From: Atopobiaceae bacterium
GTDB lineage: Bacteria > Actinomycetota > Coriobacteriia > Coriobacteriales > Atopobiaceae
NCBI GenBank assembly: GCA_022655215.1
Contig: JALCUE010000001.1
Span: forward strand, 124,001 to 188,000
Direction: 5' to 3'
Length of the DNA stretch: 64,000 bases
Of the stretch, positions 61,286-64,000 are shown piece after piece. Positions within the stretch are counted from its first letter, which is position 1. Each line of letters starts with the position of its first letter. Both the position numbers and the translations under genes were made by a program. The notes under the pieces were generated by a model that saw only the letters and a list, made by a program, of their open reading frames with translations, did no database searches and was not told the origin of the DNA.

Positions 61286-61786
61286 TCAGGCGGCGAGGAG
61301 CCATCCCTCGAACGTCGGACCCCATGCGATGGCGACCATGCAACCCGTGGCGATGGCGGGGGCGAAGGGGAAGTCGCGAGGACGTGTCGCACCCCTCGGC
61401 CGCCGCGAGAGGGCGTTTCCCGCGAGACCCACCGCGCAGGCGACCGCGACGAGGAGCATCACCTGGACGACACCCAGGTAGAGGCCACAGACTCCAAGCA
61501 ACTTGACGTCCCCTCCTCCCATGGAGGGCCGACCCAGCACCCTGTCCATCACGAGCACGAGCGCCACGAGGGGTATGGTCACGCCGACCGCGCCCGCGAG
61601 AGACCTGGTGACGAGGGCTCCCGCGTCGCCTCCGGTCGCCGCGACATGGACGAGATAGGCGAGACGTATGGCGACGGCGCTGACGATGCATGCGTCGGGG
61701 ATTCGGCGGCTCCTGAGGTCGATGGCGGCCGCCACGACCAACACGGACGCGAAGGCGAGCAGCTCCAGGGTCTCGGCGTGGGGCAT
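61286..61786 (-). CDS. Prepilin peptidase (A24)-like membrane protease
   Basis: This 166-residue protein covers only the catalytic membrane half of type IV prepilin peptidases. The two catalytic Asp are in AAAIDLRSRRIPD and GGGDVKLLG, with five or six helices. It lacks the N-terminal methyltransferase/zinc domain, like TadV/CpaA-type and archaeal-type peptidases. GGAG precedes ATG 61786; an earlier ATG at 61825 is less likely. No pilin, secretion ATPase or tad genes are nearby. It is convergent with the ABC protein and divergent from the macrodomain gene. Confidence 0.85.
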   Translation of the reverse strand: MPHAETLELLAFASVLVVAAAIDLRSRRIPDACIVSAVAIRLAYLVHVAATGGDAGALVTRSLAGAVGVTIPLVALVLVMDRVLGRPSMGGGDVKLLGVCGLYLGVVQVMLLVAVACAVGLAGNALSRRPRGATRPRDFPFAPAIATGCMVAIAWGPTFEGWLLAA

Positions 61787-61962
61787 GGCGACTCCATCCT
61801 CACCGGCATCGTCGTGAGTCCTCACCTCACGGGGGCTCCAGTATGCCTTGTGGACACGTCGACCCGCCCGTCCCCTCGGCGGGATGGCCCGCCTGCGTCG
61901 GGGGCGGCCGGAGGGGCATACTCATGTGGAGAGGACGGGCTGCAAGACCTAGGGGGCCGGGC

Positions 61963-62502
61963 GTGATCGAGATCGTTCATGGAAGCGTGGTCGACCAGCA
62001 TGTCGATGCCATAGTGAACGCGGCCAACAGGACGCTGCTGGGTGGTGGGGGAGTCGACGGGGCGATACACCGCGCCGCCGGCCCCGGCCTCCTGGAGGAG
62101 TGCCGGGCGCTCGGCGGATGCGACACGGGGGACGCGAGGCTCACGGGTGCCCATGACATCATCTGGGCCAGGCACATCGTCCACACGGTGGGTCCGGTGT
62201 GGTCCGCGGCCCGATCCGAGACCTGCTCGGAGCAGCTCGCCTCATGCTACGAGCGGTCGTGCCAGGTCGCCTTCGACGCCGGTGACCACTCCATCGCCTT
62301 CCCGGCCATCAGCTGCGGCGTCTACGGATATCCCTTCGAGGACGCGTTCGAGGTGGCCCTCGCGTGCGTGTGCAGGTGGGAGGACCGTCTCGACCGCATC
62401 GTGCTGGCGATGTTCCTCGACGAGGAGTTCGCCTCCGCGGTCGAGATCGCGCGTGACCGCCGTGAGGTCACGCTCGGGGATGGCGTGGCGACGCTGGGCT
62501 AG
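61963..62502 (+). CDS. Macrodomain protein (ADP-ribose/O-acetyl-ADP-ribose hydrolase type)
   Basis: The 179-residue product is a stand-alone macrodomain like YmdB. ADP-ribose-binding segments are VDAIVNAANRTLLGGGGVDGAIH, split by the first loop (Asn in NAAN, the GGGVDGAIH loop), HIVHTVGPVW, and SIAFPAISCGVYGYP. Such enzymes remove O-acetyl-ADP-ribose or mono-ADP-ribosyl groups from acidic residues. GTG 61963 is chosen because AGGGGG lies six bases before it and the domain begins at once; the longer frame has no site. No sirtuin or ADP-ribosyltransferase gene adjoins it. It is 87 bases upstream of the CpXC gene. Confidence 0.88.
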   Translation: MIEIVHGSVVDQHVDAIVNAANRTLLGGGGVDGAIHRAAGPGLLEECRALGGCDTGDARLTGAHDIIWARHIVHTVGPVWSAARSETCSEQLASCYERSCQVAFDAGDHSIAFPAISCGVYGYPFEDAFEVALACVCRWEDRLDRIVLAMFLDEEFASAVEIARDRREVTLGDGVATLG

Positions 62503-62589
62503 CTCGCGGCCCCTGTGGGGTACAGTCTTGTCTGCATGAACCTCGCGACCGCATCCCGGTCGCATGACGATGAGCGGGAGCGACACGCC

Positions 62590-63270
62590 ATGGACAGCAG
62601 CAAGACCATCGATTTCGTATGTCCCACCTGCGGGGCCCATGAGCAGGTCGACTGCTGGGAGAGCCTCACCGCCGAGCGCGAGCCGGACGCCGCGAAGCAG
62701 CTCCTGGCCGGCACCCTCTTCCGCCATGCCTGTGCGAGTTGCGGGGCCATCTGCGAGCTGGACCACTCCCTGCTCTACAAGGACCTCGCGCATCGTGCGA
62801 TGGTCTACTACCTGCCCGGAGCCGACGAGGCGGCCCGCGCGGTCGAGCAGTTCCGTCGCCTGGACGAGGCCGACGCCGCCACGGATGCCCCGAAGCACCT
62901 CGTGCGCCGCGTTGTCACCACCCACGCCGACCTCGCCGAGAAGGCGCGGGTTCTCTTCTGGGGTCTCGATGACCGCGTGATCGAGGTGCTGAAGCCGGTG
63001 GGAGAGGCCATGATCCGCGACCAGCACCCCGGGATAGACGTGAGCGGCCTCACCTTCGAGGGGGTCAGGACGGACGAGGAGACCGGTGACGGCGAGAAGC
63101 TCGCCTTCGAGATCCACGGCTCGCAGACGCTCTCGATCGACATCCCGCGCGAGTACTACGACAACATCGTCGCCGATGACGTCATGCGCTCCCGCATGGA
63201 GGGGGCGCCCTCCTACGTGATCGACCGTGACTGGGCCATGGGGGTCGTCGAGGTGTTCGACGCCGAGTAG
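62590..63270 (+). CDS. CpXC-domain protein
   Basis: This 226-residue cytoplasmic protein has the N-terminal CpXC pattern: FVCPTCGAHEQVDCWESL, then HACASCGAICELDHSLLY, giving two CxxC pairs suited to bind zinc. The remainder is acidic and helical with no known catalytic motif. CpXC proteins are common in gut Firmicutes and Coriobacteriia and have no assigned function. GGGAG lies nine bases before ATG 62590, and a TACAGT hexamer about 65 bases upstream may be the -10. Its last 58 bases overlap the convergent PucR-type gene. Confidence 0.85.
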   Translation: MDSSKTIDFVCPTCGAHEQVDCWESLTAEREPDAAKQLLAGTLFRHACASCGAICELDHSLLYKDLAHRAMVYYLPGADEAARAVEQFRRLDEADAATDAPKHLVRRVVTTHADLAEKARVLFWGLDDRVIEVLKPVGEAMIRDQHPGIDVSGLTFEGVRTDEETGDGEKLAFEIHGSQTLSIDIPREYYDNIVADDVMRSRMEGAPSYVIDRDWAMGVVEVFDAE

Positions 63271-64000
63271 AGCCCGGTCCTGCAGGAGTAGGCCTCCGAC
63301 CTCATGATCATGCAGCTCAGGAGATGGCCCGCCACCATGTGCGCGTCATGCGGGTCGAGCCCGAACAGCTCCTGGATGCGCTCCAGCCGGTACCGCACGG
63401 TATTGCGATGCACGCACAGTGCGCAGGCGGCCTCGCTCGCGTTGCCCCCGCAGGACAGCACCTGGTAGAACGTCTCGAGGTACCACGTGTGGTGCGCCGC
63501 GTCGTAGTGGGCCATGTCCCTGACCCCGCGGCTGCAGTAGCCCTCGCGCTCGCTTGCGGGGATGTGGTCGATGAGGTCGAGGAGCTTGACGTCCTCGTAG
63601 CGCGCCAGGTTGCCCTGCCTCCTGTCCGCGTCGGCGCGCGACAGCGCGAAGAGGGCCTGGCGTTGGTGGTCCTTAAGCGAGAACAGCTCGCTGAACGTGT
63701 CCGAGATGCCCAGCACGAGTCCGTGCGCGTCGAGGTAGGTGGACAGGCGGGCGTCACCCTCGACGTCCACCTCCGGATGCGAGCTGCGGTCGAACAGGAT
63801 GGTGAGCACACCGCTCTCCACGACGATCACGGCGCCCGGGAAGAACGAGAGCAGCTGGTCCTTGAACGTGTCGGGGCCTGCGTTGAAGCTCAACAGGTCG
63901 TGGACGTTCAGGCACGCGACGAGGTAGTCGGCCGAGCGGTCGAGCTCCGTGCCACGGATCATCTCGAGGAAGTGGAGACGGTCGACGTACTCTCCGTTGA
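63213..64000 (-). CDS. PucR-type helix-turn-helix regulator, 5'-truncated
   Basis: The frame stays open through the window end (reading NGEYVDRLHFLE before the first internal ATG at 63962), so the N-terminus lies outside. The visible 262 codons contain a GGDEF-like/CdaR central region and the C-terminal PucR helix-turn-helix: ETFYQVLSCGGNASEAACAL, then CVHRNTVRYRLERIQELFGL. Regulators of this type (CdaR, PucR) usually control sugar-acid, purine or other catabolic genes. The last 35 or so residues form a tail that overlaps the CpXC gene on the other strand. The target genes must be outside the window. Confidence 0.87.
   Translation of the reverse strand, partial: NGEYVDRLHFLEMIRGTELDRSADYLVACLNVHDLLSFNAGPDTFKDQLLSFFPGAVIVVESGVLTILFDRSSHPEVDVEGDARLSTYLDAHGLVLGISDTFSELFSLKDHQRQALFALSRADADRRQGNLARYEDVKLLDLIDHIPASEREGYCSRGVRDMAHYDAAHHTWYLETFYQVLSCGGNASEAACALCVHRNTVRYRLERIQELFGLDPHDAHMVAGHLLSCMIMRSEAYSCRTGLYSASNTSTTPMAQSRSIT

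Noticed and set aside
1..64000. tRNA, rRNA, CRISPR array or integrase-bearing island
   Set aside because: I looked for T-loop sequences, regularly spaced repeats and recombinase genes and saw none; a dedicated covariance-model search could still find a small RNA I missed.

Overview
The window is about 64 kb of GC-rich bacterial chromosome, densely coded on both strands, with no rRNA, tRNA, CRISPR array or prophage that I can see. Several features suggest an anaerobic actinobacterium of class Coriobacteriia, possibly the Olsenella/Atopobiaceae group: the base composition, frequent ATGA start/stop overlaps, a SUF-only iron-sulfur operon with SufU, GatCAB, a ferredoxin-rich flavoprotein, and AddAB. 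This placement is an inference from gene content, not a measured phylogeny.

Layout. 1-3.6 kb: a lipase-fold DUF2974 protein (cut by the window edge), a membrane protein with a Pro-rich tail, and a ROK fructokinase. 3.6-9.4 kb: hypB, a 995-residue Fe-S/FAD/NAD(P) oxidoreductase and hypA in one direction, then an amidohydrolase. 9.7-17.1 kb: glutamate synthase gltB-gltD with its terminator, and a YeiH-type exporter. 17.1-22 kb: a two-component system divergent from a YfcC permease and an opine dehydrogenase, a candidate opine-utilisation locus. 22-24.7 kb: a transglutaminase-like protein and class II aldolase. 24.8-30.5 kb: sufC-B-D-S-U and an Rrf2 regulator on the minus strand, mostly linked by ATGA overlaps. 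30.7-36.9 kb: BASS and MFS transporters, a tiny membrane protein and gatC-A-B.

36.9-43.1 kb is the most accessory-looking part. A 268-bp internally deleted IS481-family element with perfect 19-bp inverted repeats sits next to a LuxR-type two-component system and an ABC-2 exporter with the gene order of linearmycin-resistance (Lnr) modules. A 12-bp AT-rich sequence (ATTAACAACTAG) occurs at both edges of this module. Beyond it lie three consecutive strong stem-loops and an orphan RelB/DinJ-type antitoxin with a palindromic operator.

43.1-64 kb: NhaA; an ammonium transporter fused to a PII domain, whose upstream region carries a helically phased GlnR-like array; a small holin-like membrane protein; a YerC/TrpR-like regulator; addB-addA; an XRE membrane regulator; a ClC-family protein; QueD; a giant ATPase-permease ABC protein with a Listeria-Bacteroides repeat in its extracellular part; a prepilin-peptidase-like protein; a macrodomain protein; a CpXC protein; and a PucR-type regulator cut by the window end.

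Working together: gltBD and Amt-PII form the nitrogen-assimilation core, and the two promoter regions share GTTAC-type elements. The SUF operon would supply the many Fe-S proteins here (GltB, GltD, the flavoprotein, AddB). HypA and HypB suggest nickel delivery to an enzyme encoded elsewhere.
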